Below, piece by piece: positions 23,779 to 32,013 of a stretch of 64,000 bases of DNA. The translations under genes and the position numbers were made by a program. The notes below the pieces were generated by a model that made no database searches, was not told the DNA's origin, and was given only the letters and a program-made list of their open reading frames with translations. Each line of letters opens with the position of its first letter. The stretch's first letter is position 1. The DNA lies in the NCBI RefSeq assembly GCF_003724155.1, contig NZ_RJJQ01000002.1, positions 248,001-312,000 on the forward strand. The letters run 5' to 3'. Source of the stretch: Flexivirga caeni. GTDB taxonomy: Bacteria > Actinomycetota > Actinomycetes > Actinomycetales > Dermatophilaceae.

Positions 23779-25323
23779 TCAGGCGGCAGGGTGACCGGAC
23801 GCAGCCGGGGTGGCTTTGCGGGTCGCCGGCCGGGCCCGCTTCTTGGCGGCGGGCTTGTCAAGGCCGGCCGCGCGCTTCTCGACGTCGGCCAGCTCGTACC
23901 CGTTCGCCGCGAGGAACGCCAGGTATCGGGCAGGCCCGGACTGGACGCTGCGCCAGGTGTGTTCGCTCATCTGCGCCTCGTACGCCGCGCAGCAATGCCC
24001 GACGGCGATCAGCAGCGCGCGACCGTCGGTGACGTTCTCCACTGACTTGGCGCGGTCACTGCGCATGCGCGTCTTGCCACCGTGCAGCAGTTCATCCACC
24101 ACGCCAGGAGTGCGGTAGTCGGTTAGCGCGCTGGCGTGACCGGCGAGGGTGGCCGCGACGAACACGGCGCTGCCCTTCGGCGCCGTCTTGCGCGTGAGGA
24201 ACTTGCGCACCCAGGCGGCACGGACGGTCTGCGCCGACTTCCATGCCTTGTTCGACTCGATGACGTCCCGACGTTCCGCGCGGGCCGCTGCGCGCTCCTT
24301 CTCGGTCATGTCCGCGAGCTTCTTCTTGCCGCTCCCGCCTCTGCCGAAGCGGTCGGCATGACCATTGGCCTTCGCGGCGGTGCAGACGTAGGTCGCACTG
24401 GTCACGTACGCGCCCCGCTCGTCATCGTCGGCGGTGTCCCCGGCCGATGCACCCCACTGCCAGCCGTACTCGACATAGGCGGCGTGCCCGGGGCACTCGC
24501 GGTGCGTCTCGGGGGTGAGTTGCTTGCCCTGGCCGTCAGCGAGCCGAGTGAGGCGCTGGATCGTCTTGTCGTCCCATGCCGGGGGCTCGATCACGGTCAC
24601 GCCTTCGGCGGTCAACTGCTCGGCCAGGGCGGCGATGGCCTGCCGCTCCGTGCGCTTGTCGCGCTGGCGCTGCAGTTCGTGCTCGAAGCCGGTACCTGCC
24701 TCGGCGGCAACGGTCAGGGCCTTGAGAGCCTCCTTGTCCTGCTCGAACTCCGCCAGCCCTGCGGCCTGCTCCAAGGTGAGGAAGTCCCAGCGCGCCGCAG
24801 CCTTGGTGGCCAGCTCCGACTCGGCGACCTTGAGACCGGCGTCAATCTCTGGGCGCTTGTAGCCGGTCTTCTTGGCGATCTGCGCGGCGGACAGGCCGAA
24901 CCCGGCGAGCTGTTCGAACCCCTTGGCACGATCAGCGGCGGTCATGTCCGTCCGGTGGTAGTTGGCCGACATCTGGTCGATGATCCGGTCCGCGTCCTCA
25001 CGGCGGTGTGTCGCGTAGGCCGGGATCGTTGGCGTCTTGGCCTCAATCGCGGCCAGAGTCCGGAGTTGCCCGTCGACCACGACATATTGGCCGTCTCTAT
25101 CGAAGTAGCCGACCACCGGAACGATGACGCCGCGCTCTCGGATGCTGGCGACGAAGTCCTTGGAGAGCTTGACATCCGCGCGAACGTTCGCACCGATCTT
25201 CACGGTGCGCGGATCGATGTCGACAGTCATGGCTGCGGTCACCGATTCATCCGTCGCACTTGCGGCTGCGACGTCGCTGGCGGTCGTCGTGGCGGTGGTG
25301 GTGGCGGTGTTCTTGCTGGTCAT
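23779..25323 (-). CDS. parB: ParB/KorB-like partition or regulatory protein
   Basis: 514 residues from ATG 25323 with a GGAGG site; the open frame continues upstream but crosses its promoter. After a Thr/Ala-rich start comes the ParB N-terminal domain, about residues 40-130. It has DPRTVKIGANVRAD, IRERGVIVPVVGYFDRDG, the QLRTLAAIEA box where ParB carries G-x-R-R, and IIDQMSANYHRTDMTAADRA. A helix-turn-helix (LSAAQIAKKTGYKRPEIDAG) follows. The C-terminal 250 residues are unrecognised, with a Lys/Ala tail resembling histone-like tails. ParB proteins bind parS-type sites and hydrolyse CTP. No ParA partner is adjacent. Confidence 0.85.
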   Translation of the reverse strand: MTSKNTATTTATTTASDVAAASATDESVTAAMTVDIDPRTVKIGANVRADVKLSKDFVASIRERGVIVPVVGYFDRDGQYVVVDGQLRTLAAIEAKTPTIPAYATHRREDADRIIDQMSANYHRTDMTAADRAKGFEQLAGFGLSAAQIAKKTGYKRPEIDAGLKVAESELATKAAARWDFLTLEQAAGLAEFEQDKEALKALTVAAEAGTGFEHELQRQRDKRTERQAIAALAEQLTAEGVTVIEPPAWDDKTIQRLTRLADGQGKQLTPETHRECPGHAAYVEYGWQWGASAGDTADDDERGAYVTSATYVCTAAKANGHADRFGRGGSGKKKLADMTEKERAAARAERRDVIESNKAWKSAQTVRAAWVRKFLTRKTAPKGSAVFVAATLAGHASALTDYRTPGVVDELLHGGKTRMRSDRAKSVENVTDGRALLIAVGHCCAAYEAQMSEHTWRSVQSGPARYLAFLAANGYELADVEKRAAGLDKPAAKKRARPATRKATPAASGHPAA

Positions 25324-25349
25324 GCGAACCTCCGTAGAGTAGAAAAAGT

Positions 25350-25363
25350 GGATACGTGTATCC
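25350..25363. promoter_or_regulatory. Near-palindrome upstream of parB
   Basis: GGATACGTGTATCC has 6-base perfect arms around GT and lies 27 bases upstream of the parB start. On the leftward strand a TACTCT -10-like element follows at the distance that places the palindrome over the -35 region. It is a plausible operator for autoregulation or a parS-like site. Confidence 0.5.
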
Positions 25364-25553
25364 TCGTCGGATCGGCGCCGCTGCGGGCGACGGGTTTGGG
25401 TGCTGTGGATATCCGGGTGCGCGCGGGCCAGCTGTGCGCGGAGGCGGTCGGCGCGTCCGGTAGGTCCCCGCGGCGGCCGCGACGTACCGTCAAGGCAGCA
25501 CACGGCCCGCCGGCGATGCACCGGGAAGGGTGTTAGGACGAAGGGGCAACGGT

Positions 25554-26000
25554 TTGGTCGACGACCGAGAACTCGTGCCCACGACGGTGTACTGGGATCG
25601 GCCCACCTGGGATCGGGCGCGAGCGGCATACATGGCCGACCTGGACACGGTGGATTCGTCAACGGCAGCGTTCTTGTGGTGGCTGCACCGCTGCCTCGAG
25701 GTGCACGCGGACCTGTCGCCCGAAGCGAGAGACCGCATCCGCCGGCAGCACCCCGGCCCGGCTTGGGGGACAGGGCACGGCTTCAGCCGGATGCACACAC
25801 TGCGCCCGGATTTGCTGCGCCGGATCGACGATGCGATCGTGCGTGATCGGCGCGACTTGGGGCAGATGGTGAGCGTGTCCCAGTTCTGCCGTGAAGCAGC
25901 CAGAGCCGCTGCTGACGCAGCCGAGGAACGTCTGGGGCGTGACCTTCCGCCGGCGCCGGCGCGGCTGCTGAACAACCCGCGCCGCCGGCAGCGCGACTGA
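25554..26000 (+). CDS. Ribbon-helix-helix-like small protein, divergent from parB
   Basis: 148 residues from TTG 25554 (AAGGGG upstream at good spacing); GTG 25530 is an in-frame alternative. It begins PTTVYWDRPTWDRARAAYMA, a strand-helix pattern, followed by two helical units (TAAFLWWLHRCLEVHADLSP and SVSQFCREAARAAADAAEER) that look like paired ribbon-helix-helix or Arc/CopG-type segments. The tail is Arg-rich. Divergence from parB and the DNA-binding look suggest a partition or copy-control partner; this is inference. Confidence 0.65.
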   Translation: MVDDRELVPTTVYWDRPTWDRARAAYMADLDTVDSSTAAFLWWLHRCLEVHADLSPEARDRIRRQHPGPAWGTGHGFSRMHTLRPDLLRRIDDAIVRDRRDLGQMVSVSQFCREAARAAADAAEERLGRDLPPAPARLLNNPRRRQRD

Positions 26001-26256
26001 GTGCTCGAAGCGGCGCTTCGGCTTGCGCCGGCGGTGGCACTGCCTCCAAGCTCAAGGGGCAGGACCGGGCGGTCGAACGACACCACACCCCTGGTGGTGC
26101 GCGAGTCGTCTTCCCCTGGACGGACGCGACGCTCCCGCCCGGTCCTGCTCGCATCTCTCCGCAAATACGGCGGCTGCCAGTGAGCGTGTAGCCGCCGGAA
26201 CTCCCTTCGGGCAGTCAGGGACCGACCTACGGACCCGGATATGCCAGGAGGGCGCG

Positions 26257-28014
26257 TTGAAGACATCTACTTGGGCTCGACTATTGACCACCGCCGGCCT
26301 CGCCACCGTCGTGTGCGCCGCCCCGGCGGCCGCGGCTCGCGCCGACACCGGAGGGAGCAGCAGCCAGCAGGTCGGCGCGTTGCGCGGTCCCAGTGCCGCA
26401 CAGGCCCGCATGCTCGCACCGGCGACACCCACCTACTTCGGTTTCAAGACCCAGACCGTCCACTCGCCCAAGGGCGGATCCCACAGCATCTGGTTCGGGC
26501 GCATGAACTACGGAGGCATCCTCGTGCTGTGCATCGACGGGGAGCTGCTGGCGCCGTCGTCGTCCCCCTCCAAACCGATCAGTCGCACCTCTCAGGTACG
26601 GCTGGCGGGGTTGCTGTCGCGCTATCTGAACAGCACCGACCGGGTAACTGTCGGGGCACTGTCCTACATCTCCCGCCAGCTGCTCGATCCAGGATGGTCG
26701 TTCGACCAGAAGGCGTTTACGACCCTCAGGCCGGCTGACCAAGCAGCGATCAAGGCCCGCGTGCGTCAACTCAACGCCGAGGCCGCGGCATTCTCCGGTT
26801 CCTACAAGCCGGTCGTCACCAACACCTTGGGAACCCCGGACGTATCCGGAGCCGTCCGCTCCGGAACGGCCTCGCTGGGCCTGGCCGCCGCCGGCGGCGC
26901 ACTCGTTCCCGGGGTGACGTTCAAGGCACGCATCACCGGCAACGCACAGTTCACCCTCGGCCTGAAGCACGTCGGTTCCACAGCCGCGCGCACCGGGGTC
27001 AACCAGACCGTCTTCGGCCAGACCAAGTCGGCCGCCACGCTGCTGCCGTGGGCTGGCACCCCACAGGCGAAGAACGGAGATCCGGTCACCATCAGCGGGG
27101 CCTTCTCCGGAGTGCCGGCGTCCGCCTACTACGAATACGACTCACCGCGGGCCGGCGAGCAGCGGGTGATCGGAGCGGCACCTACCGGGACCGCGGCCGG
27201 GACATCGCCCACCGTGAAGCTCAAGGTCACCACGCCGAAGGCCTCCACCGTGGTGGCCACCCAGGAATGGACTGCCGGAGCGAAGATCGTCGACGTCCTC
27301 ACCACCGAAGGCCTCAACGCGTCCACCGTCGACGTCACCGCCCGGGCTCTCGTTGCACCGAAACCGGCCGACCTGGGCTCCTGCGCTCAGTTCGGGGCCA
27401 GTCAGTGGGCGACCGCGGTCAAGGACGGCACAGCCAAGGTGGTCGCGACCGCGAAGGTGACAGGGCAGCCCGCCAATGCCGACATCAAGGTGCCCCTCTC
27501 CCTCAGCCGGGACATACCGGCCGGCGCATGGTGTGGGTCGATCGACGAGAAGGTGTTCACGAACGGCGTTCACGTCATGCCGATGAGCAACGGACAAGCG
27601 CCGTTGTCCGGGACGCCCCTTGTCGCCACCGCGCTCGGCGACCCGCACGAGTGGGGCTCGATGACGGTCTCCGCTAAGCCAACCCCGACCGCGACCCCGA
27701 CTCCGAGCTCCAGCTCGACCCCGGCACCCACGACGAGCAGCACCCAGCCGGTCATCCCGACGGACCAGGCGACGCACGGCATGAACGGTGTCGGCATGGC
27801 CGCGGGCGCCGGCTTCGGCAGATCGCTATTCGCGGTACCGGATGAAGTTGGCTGCCGGGCAGCGCGACGCCCTCGACGACCTCATCGAACAGCATCGCTT
27901 CAACGAGCGGGAATCCTGATGCCATTCGCTCAGCTGGGAATCTCTGCCGAGGCACACGAAACACACGGGCTCCGCCTGATCTGGGCCGAAGTCGAAAGGG
28001 TCGCCGAGCGATGA
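26257..28014 (+). CDS. Large secreted surface protein, probable sortase substrate; C-terminal frame doubtful
   Basis: TTG start after AGGAGG. A signal peptide (residues about 8-30, ending AAAARA) is followed by Ser/Gly-rich and beta-rich extracellular sequence, with a VTFKARITGNAQFTL segment and a Pro/Thr/Ser linker (TPTATPTPSSSSTPAPT) near residues 468-485. It overlaps a class E/F-type sortase by ATGA, so it may be a wall-anchored adhesin or fimbrial-like protein. No clear LPxTG/LAxTG-hydrophobic-basic tail exists. From about 27815 the codons lose the high third-position G+C and turn Arg-rich, while another frame gains it. This is a sign of a frameshift, so the real C-terminus may differ. 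Confidence 0.7.
   Translation: MKTSTWARLLTTAGLATVVCAAPAAAARADTGGSSSQQVGALRGPSAAQARMLAPATPTYFGFKTQTVHSPKGGSHSIWFGRMNYGGILVLCIDGELLAPSSSPSKPISRTSQVRLAGLLSRYLNSTDRVTVGALSYISRQLLDPGWSFDQKAFTTLRPADQAAIKARVRQLNAEAAAFSGSYKPVVTNTLGTPDVSGAVRSGTASLGLAAAGGALVPGVTFKARITGNAQFTLGLKHVGSTAARTGVNQTVFGQTKSAATLLPWAGTPQAKNGDPVTISGAFSGVPASAYYEYDSPRAGEQRVIGAAPTGTAAGTSPTVKLKVTTPKASTVVATQEWTAGAKIVDVLTTEGLNASTVDVTARALVAPKPADLGSCAQFGASQWATAVKDGTAKVVATAKVTGQPANADIKVPLSLSRDIPAGAWCGSIDEKVFTNGVHVMPMSNGQAPLSGTPLVATALGDPHEWGSMTVSAKPTPTATPTPSSSSTPAPTTSSTQPVIPTDQATHGMNGVGMAAGAGFGRSLFAVPDEVGCRAARRPRRPHRTASLQRAGILMPFAQLGISAEAHETHGLRLIWAEVERVAER
27785..27919 (+). other. Coding-like frame inside the surface-protein tail
   Basis: From about 27815 to the stop at 27917-27919 a frame different from the surface protein has strongly coding-like codons, ending with RYRMKLAAGQRD and ALDDLIEQHRFNERES. 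It could start at GTG 27785 or ATG 27842, or be the true end of the surface protein after a frameshift. Its stop overlaps an ATG (TGATG) that opens a 31-codon frame (MPFAQLGISAEAHETHG) running into the sortase start. Confidence 0.45.
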
Positions 28015-28862
28015 AAGAGAACAAGTCCCTACGCTCGCCGTTGGCACTGGTGGCCGCCGGCATGATGACCATGGCCGTAGCCGCAGCCGGGCTGATGTTG
28101 ACCAGCCGTGCGGGACCACCTGCTCTCGCGGCACCGGTCGCCTCGGCATTCCAAACCGCCGACAACCAGCCCGCGCCGACCGTTGGGCGGTCGAGCTCGA
28201 CCGCCAGCCGCTCCTCGAGCCCCCAGGGCAGGGCAGCCAACACGAGCACTGCGAACGCACCCCGACGGCATTCGTCCGAGTCGACACCGGCCGACCGGAA
28301 ACCGTCCACCACGCAGGCCGCCGCCCGCGCGGCAACCTCGTCGACAGCGTCGCCGCAACCGAGGACGCCGAGCACGCCGAGCAAGGAGTCGTCGACGGCG
28401 GCGGCAATGGCCCCGAACCAGGTGTGGATCCCGTCAGTGAACACAAGAGTCGCCATCGTCGCCGAAGGCCAGTCGGGCGGCCTGGCCGCCATACCCTCCA
28501 CCCCGGGTCGTGTCGGCTGGATGGACTGGACACCGTCGCTGGGCGCGCCAGCCGGGACTGTCGTCATCGCGGGCCACGTCACCTTCAACAACGTGCCCGG
28601 GTCCTTCTATCGGCTGCCGAACATCAAACCCGGCGCCGTCGTCTACACCTCCAACGGTGCCGGCACCGTGCAGGCATGGAGGGTGCAATCGGCCAATGCC
28701 TACCCCAAAGGAAAGTTGCCCGCCTCGGTCTGGAGCTCCACCGGTCCACGACGCCTGGCGCTGATCACCTGCACCGGCAATATCGGCCTGGTCCCGAAGC
28801 AAGGGGGCTACGCACACCTGGACAACCTGGTCGTGCTGGCCGCGCCGGTCGCCACCCGATGA
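28011..28862 (+). CDS. Class E/F-type sortase
   Basis: 283 residues. An N-terminal membrane helix (about residues 10-32) is followed by a long Ser/Thr/Ala/Pro linker to about residue 130, then the sortase barrel. It has WIPSVNTRVAIV, TVVIAGHVTF with the catalytic His near residue 189, ALITCTG with the catalytic Cys near 253, and a final HLDNLVVLAAPV. Sortases cleave a C-terminal sorting signal and link proteins to the wall or to each other. The overlapping upstream gene is the obvious substrate candidate. Confidence 0.88.
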   Translation: MKENKSLRSPLALVAAGMMTMAVAAAGLMLTSRAGPPALAAPVASAFQTADNQPAPTVGRSSSTASRSSSPQGRAANTSTANAPRRHSSESTPADRKPSTTQAAARAATSSTASPQPRTPSTPSKESSTAAAMAPNQVWIPSVNTRVAIVAEGQSGGLAAIPSTPGRVGWMDWTPSLGAPAGTVVIAGHVTFNNVPGSFYRLPNIKPGAVVYTSNGAGTVQAWRVQSANAYPKGKLPASVWSSTGPRRLALITCTGNIGLVPKQGGYAHLDNLVVLAAPVATR

Positions 28863-28871
28863 ACCCAGACG

Positions 28872-29519
28872 GTGCCGGTGAACACTTGGCTCACCCTCTA
28901 CCACCACACCAGTGAGGAGGCGGCCCGCGCGATCCTGACCTCGGGGCGGATGGAGTCGTCCGCGCCAGTCGACATGCCGTACGCGTTCTTTTCCACCCGA
29001 CGGCACGGGATCGCCGCAGGCGCAGGCGGGTACGGGACGGCCGCCGTGGAGGTGCGCGTCCCGGCAGAACTCGCCCACGAGGACGCGGTCTACCTCTCAG
29101 GCGAGAGATTCATGAAGGTGCGGCTCGATCAGCTGCGGCCGGAGTTTTTCATCCGGACCCACCTTCCTGAACCCGATCCACCGGCGCCGACCACCGAGGA
29201 GAAGGCGAAGTTCGTCCTCGCTGCGATCGACCAGGCCGTGACGGCCGCGGCCGTCGACGTCACACAACTTCGGCCGACGCTGCGACGCCTCAGTCGACTG
29301 CCCAGCCAGGGATCCGACGTGGTCGCCGCAGTAGCCGCAGGGCTGCGGTGTGCCCCGGATGCTGCCAGCATCCAGCACGCCGTGCGGGAGCTCGCCGGCC
29401 GGCAGCGCGGTGCTGGTGCAGCCGCTGCGGCACGAGAGGTCACCGGCGGCCAGCGTGTAAGCCGGCGGCGGTCGGCGACTCCGGGCGATGTACCCACCGT
29501 CGCGTCTCCCCGCAGGTAA
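28872..29519 (+). CDS. Possible ADP-ribosyltransferase-fold protein
   Basis: 215 residues, GTG start 10 bases after the sortase stop. The first 95 residues resemble ART-type folds of mobile elements: LYHHTSEEAARAILTSGR, then YAFFSTRRHG, a YGTAAVEVRVPAE strand, and LSGERFMKVRLDQLRP with a candidate Glu. The rest is helical and Arg/Ala-rich. ARTs transfer ADP-ribose from NAD to protein or nucleic acid and occur in toxins and anti-host factors. The match is by pattern only; an ART-like non-catalytic domain is equally possible. Confidence 0.6.
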   Translation: MPVNTWLTLYHHTSEEAARAILTSGRMESSAPVDMPYAFFSTRRHGIAAGAGGYGTAAVEVRVPAELAHEDAVYLSGERFMKVRLDQLRPEFFIRTHLPEPDPPAPTTEEKAKFVLAAIDQAVTAAAVDVTQLRPTLRRLSRLPSQGSDVVAAVAAGLRCAPDAASIQHAVRELAGRQRGAGAAAAAREVTGGQRVSRRRSATPGDVPTVASPRR

Positions 29520-29534
29520 CGGGCGCGCTCGGTC

Positions 29535-30299
29535 TCACCGCGGCTCGCCGGACAAGAACGAGTGGTCTGCGGTCCCCGATCGGCGAAGGTAATACTCGCT
29601 GTCGCGTCCGCCGGCCCGTACGTGCCGGTCAAGGGATCGCTGCGGGTCATGCAGCTCGGGCCAAGGGGCCGGCCGCGCGGCGTCCCGGCCGGCTACGACG
29701 CAGCGTTGCTGCTCGAGCAGGCCGTCCAGCCGGTCGACGTGCTGCTGCCAGGCGTCGCGCTCGGCGCATGCCACGTCCAAGTCCAGCTCCAGCGCCCGGG
29801 TGCGACCGGGCGCACGGTCCACGTCCACCTGGTGCACCCGGTCGGCGAAGTCGTCGCGCGAGGCGAAGTCGCGCACGATCTCGGCCGCAAGCTGTACCAC
29901 GACGCACGCGGTGGCATCGGGCGCACGCTCGGAGCCAGACACCGTGGTGGTGACGCGGCGCACGTTGTGCGACCAAGCGTGCGCGTGGTCGCCGTCGCAG
30001 ATGCGCAGGGCGTTCTCCACTGCCATCGGGGCGATGCTGCAAATGGTCACCCCGTGCACGCGCAATGGTTCGGCGAGTGGCACGGCGCTGCACCGGTCCG
30101 GGGGCATTGTCGGAAGGCCGGGCAGCACGGCCACGCGCTGCCCGGTCGCCACTGTAGGCCAGCCGGATCCTTCTGGAGCCAGCGTGAGCCACCCGGTCAG
30201 GCGCGGGTACTGCAGCAAGTAGCCGAGGCCCCCGGCAATGGGCGGGCTGTTTTCGACGCGGCTGATCTGCCAGGCCGGGGCGAGTGGTGAAGTAGGCAC
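29535..30299 (-). CDS. Hypothetical protein with a C-terminal coiled coil
   Basis: 254 residues from GTG 30299, preceded by AAAGGCGG; the longer open frame upstream has no supported start. The N-terminal two thirds (LGYLLQYPRLTGWLTLAPEG, GQRVAVLPGLP, PLRVHGVTICSIAPMAVENA) look like a small globular domain of unknown family. A helical, probably coiled-coil region (ELDLDVACAERDAWQQHVDR) follows, then an Arg-rich tail. It is convergent with the ART-like gene and divergent from the split gene at 30599; no function can be assigned. Confidence 0.65.
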   Translation of the reverse strand: MPTSPLAPAWQISRVENSPPIAGGLGYLLQYPRLTGWLTLAPEGSGWPTVATGQRVAVLPGLPTMPPDRCSAVPLAEPLRVHGVTICSIAPMAVENALRICDGDHAHAWSHNVRRVTTTVSGSERAPDATACVVVQLAAEIVRDFASRDDFADRVHQVDVDRAPGRTRALELDLDVACAERDAWQQHVDRLDGLLEQQRCVVAGRDAARPAPWPELHDPQRSLDRHVRAGGRDSEYYLRRSGTADHSFLSGEPR

Positions 30300-30482
30300 G
30301 TCGGACCGCCTTTCTGGTTGGGAGACCGCAAGATTCGCCCGAACGACACCGGGAGCACACCGGCTCTTCGAACCCCAGTGGACAACGCCGAGTGACCCCC
30401 GGCGCTTGTGGATATGCCCAGCTGAGGGTTTCGTCCACAACCTCCGTTGAGGACCTGTCGGGTGTCGGCGGCCGGGGCTACC

Positions 30483-30504
30483 GTAATGCCACTAGTGCAA
30501 TTAC
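30483..30504. promoter_or_regulatory. 22-base imperfect palindrome
   Basis: Outer arms GTAAT and ATTAC and inner CACTAGTG are symmetric around one centre, with two mismatched positions on each side. It lies 95 bases upstream of the ATG at 30599 in the divergent region between two gene units. A dimeric repressor site is the likeliest reading. Confidence 0.5.
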
Positions 30505-30598
30505 GTCAGTGAATCGAAGTTCGCCCCGCGCGTGAAGACGGTGACGGCGGCCTCGGGTGAATGGAAAACAGTCAGCGAGCAGGAAGAAGGCACAGACG

Positions 30599-31541
30599 AT
30601 GGGAGCAGCACCGGCCATCGGGCGAGGGCGGCGAACCAACGGCGCGATCGGGACACCCGCTGAACCGATAGCGGTCGACTCGGTGCTGGATCTGTTCACC
30701 CACACCGACGACCCGGAGCGAAAGCTCCCAGTGGTCATCGTCTCCATCGCCTGGAATGCGTCGCGACACGGCGTGCCACCGCGCCGACTCGCCAGCGAGC
30801 TGGCAGGCAGGGCGACCGTGTGGGTGCTGGCCGACGCGGCAGCCTCACGTCTTCTGGATGGCCGCGAGGACCTGGCCACATACGGCGGGGCAGTGCGGGT
30901 CGTCGGCGCCGACGGCTGGAGTGCAGTCATCCGCACCAACAAAGCGCCCGGCGATCCCGCTATCAACCGCGTCAAGGACGCGGTCGCAACGGCGCTGAGC
31001 ACCGCGGGTAGGCCGGCCAGCCGGCCAACGCTCCGTCTTGCGAACGAGCCACACACCGCCGCAGCCGGCGATGATGGCGAGGTCGATGATGGCGAGGTCT
31101 GGGTTCACATCGAGCAGCTGCAGGCCTCGGTGCTGGCGCTTCAACGGCAGGTCGACGAGCTGCGCGCCCAGGAGCCGGACACAACGCTCGAGCAATCCGA
31201 GCCGACCCTGACCACTCGGCTCTTCGCCGACGACGCCGACCAGCTGCGCCACGATCTGCAGCAAACGTGGCTGCGTCAGGTGCCGGAGTGCGATCGCTCT
31301 GCCAACTGCCTGCGCGGTTATCGGCTCGGCGACCGATTCCTGGACGGGCTGAAGACGGTCACCGCGCCACGAGATCGCGTCCTCACCGTCCTCGTCGACG
31401 TTCTCACTCGCCGTGCGTACTCCATGCCGGCCCGGGCAGTCCACCCGCACGGAACCCATCGGGGCGGGCCGCAGCTGACACGCGACGACGGCGGCCGCGC
31501 ATACCGGGCAACCGTGAAGGACGGCACCCCCGGTGCGCTTC
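30599..31541 (+). pseudogene. 5' part of a backbone gene interrupted by the nested element
   Basis: ATG 30599 has GGAAGAAGG upstream (GTG 30557 is an alternative). About 313 codons are intact: VDSVLDLFTHTDDPERKLPV, WNASRHGVPPRRLASELAGR, and ATVWVLADAAASRLL show a helix-strand fold, with a coiled coil near residue 180 (HIEQLQASVLALQRQVDELR). The frame then passes the element junction at about 31535-31541 and runs on as nonsense into arsR. The missing end, PRLLWWELVDGTVEL and on to a stop, lies at 49079-49162. Joining the two at the shared GCG codon gives a continuous frame (DGTPGA then PRLLWWEL). Function unknown. Confidence 0.8.
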
Positions 31542-31550
31542 TCCGTACTT
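31542..31550 (+). repeat. Left terminal motif of the nested element
   Basis: TCCGTACTT, three bases inside the left junction. It overlaps a small palindrome CCGTACTTACGG (5-base arms). The inverted copy is at the right end. Confidence 0.6.
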
Positions 31551-31621
31551 ACGGCGTGTCGTCACGGGCGCCGCCGCGCTCTGATTCCGCAGCGACCGCC
31601 GGCCTGGACCCACTTCGCGTT

Positions 31622-31673
31622 TTGCCGCCCAAGGAACGCGGGGTTACTATTTGCGTATGCATGCAGATACGCA
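31622..31673 (+). promoter_or_regulatory. arsR promoter and operator, probably leaderless
   Basis: TTGCCG (31622-31627), a 17-base spacer and TACTAT (31645-31650) form a promoter whose expected start site falls on the A of the arsR ATG (31657). TGCGTAT (31652-31658) and ATACGCA (31667-31673) form a perfect 7-base inverted repeat over that position. This would be an ArsR-type operator on a leaderless transcript. Confidence 0.65.
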
Positions 31674-32013
31674 CCTTCCGGTGTGGGGTGACGATGTGGT
31701 GGATCTCGCGGTTGAGGTTTTGCGGGTTTTGGCCGATCCGACCCGTTTGCAGCTGGCGGGGCTGCTGCTGGATGAAGAGGAGTCTGTGTCCGATCTGGCG
31801 GCCGCGCTCGGTAAGCCAGGTCCGGCGGTCTCGCAGCACCTGGCCAAGATGCGGATGGCCCGGTTGGTCACCACGCGTAAGCAGGGCACTTCGGTGCTCT
31901 ACCGGGTGGAAAACGGGCATGTCCGGCAGCTGGTGATCGACACCATCGGCCACGTCGAACACCTGCTAGACAACGTACCGGCTCACCACCGCGCTACCGG
32001 CGCAGTGTCATGA
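31657..32013 (+). CDS. ArsR/SmtB-family metal-responsive repressor
   Basis: 118 residues from ATG 31657 (TTG 31651 in frame upstream is less likely). A winged helix with VLRVLADPTRLQLAGLLL and a recognition helix PGPAVSQHLAKMRMARLV, followed by a wing (KQGTSVLYRV). The last helix has IGHVEHLLDNVPAHHR, a His pattern like the alpha-5 metal site of SmtB/CzrA-type sensors for zinc, cobalt or nickel. The Cys site of arsenic sensors is absent. It overlaps the CDF exporter gene by ATGA and its operator overlaps its own start, so it probably represses both genes until metal binds. Confidence 0.9.
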   Translation: MHADTHLPVWGDDVVDLAVEVLRVLADPTRLQLAGLLLDEEESVSDLAAALGKPGPAVSQHLAKMRMARLVTTRKQGTSVLYRVENGHVRQLVIDTIGHVEHLLDNVPAHHRATGAVS

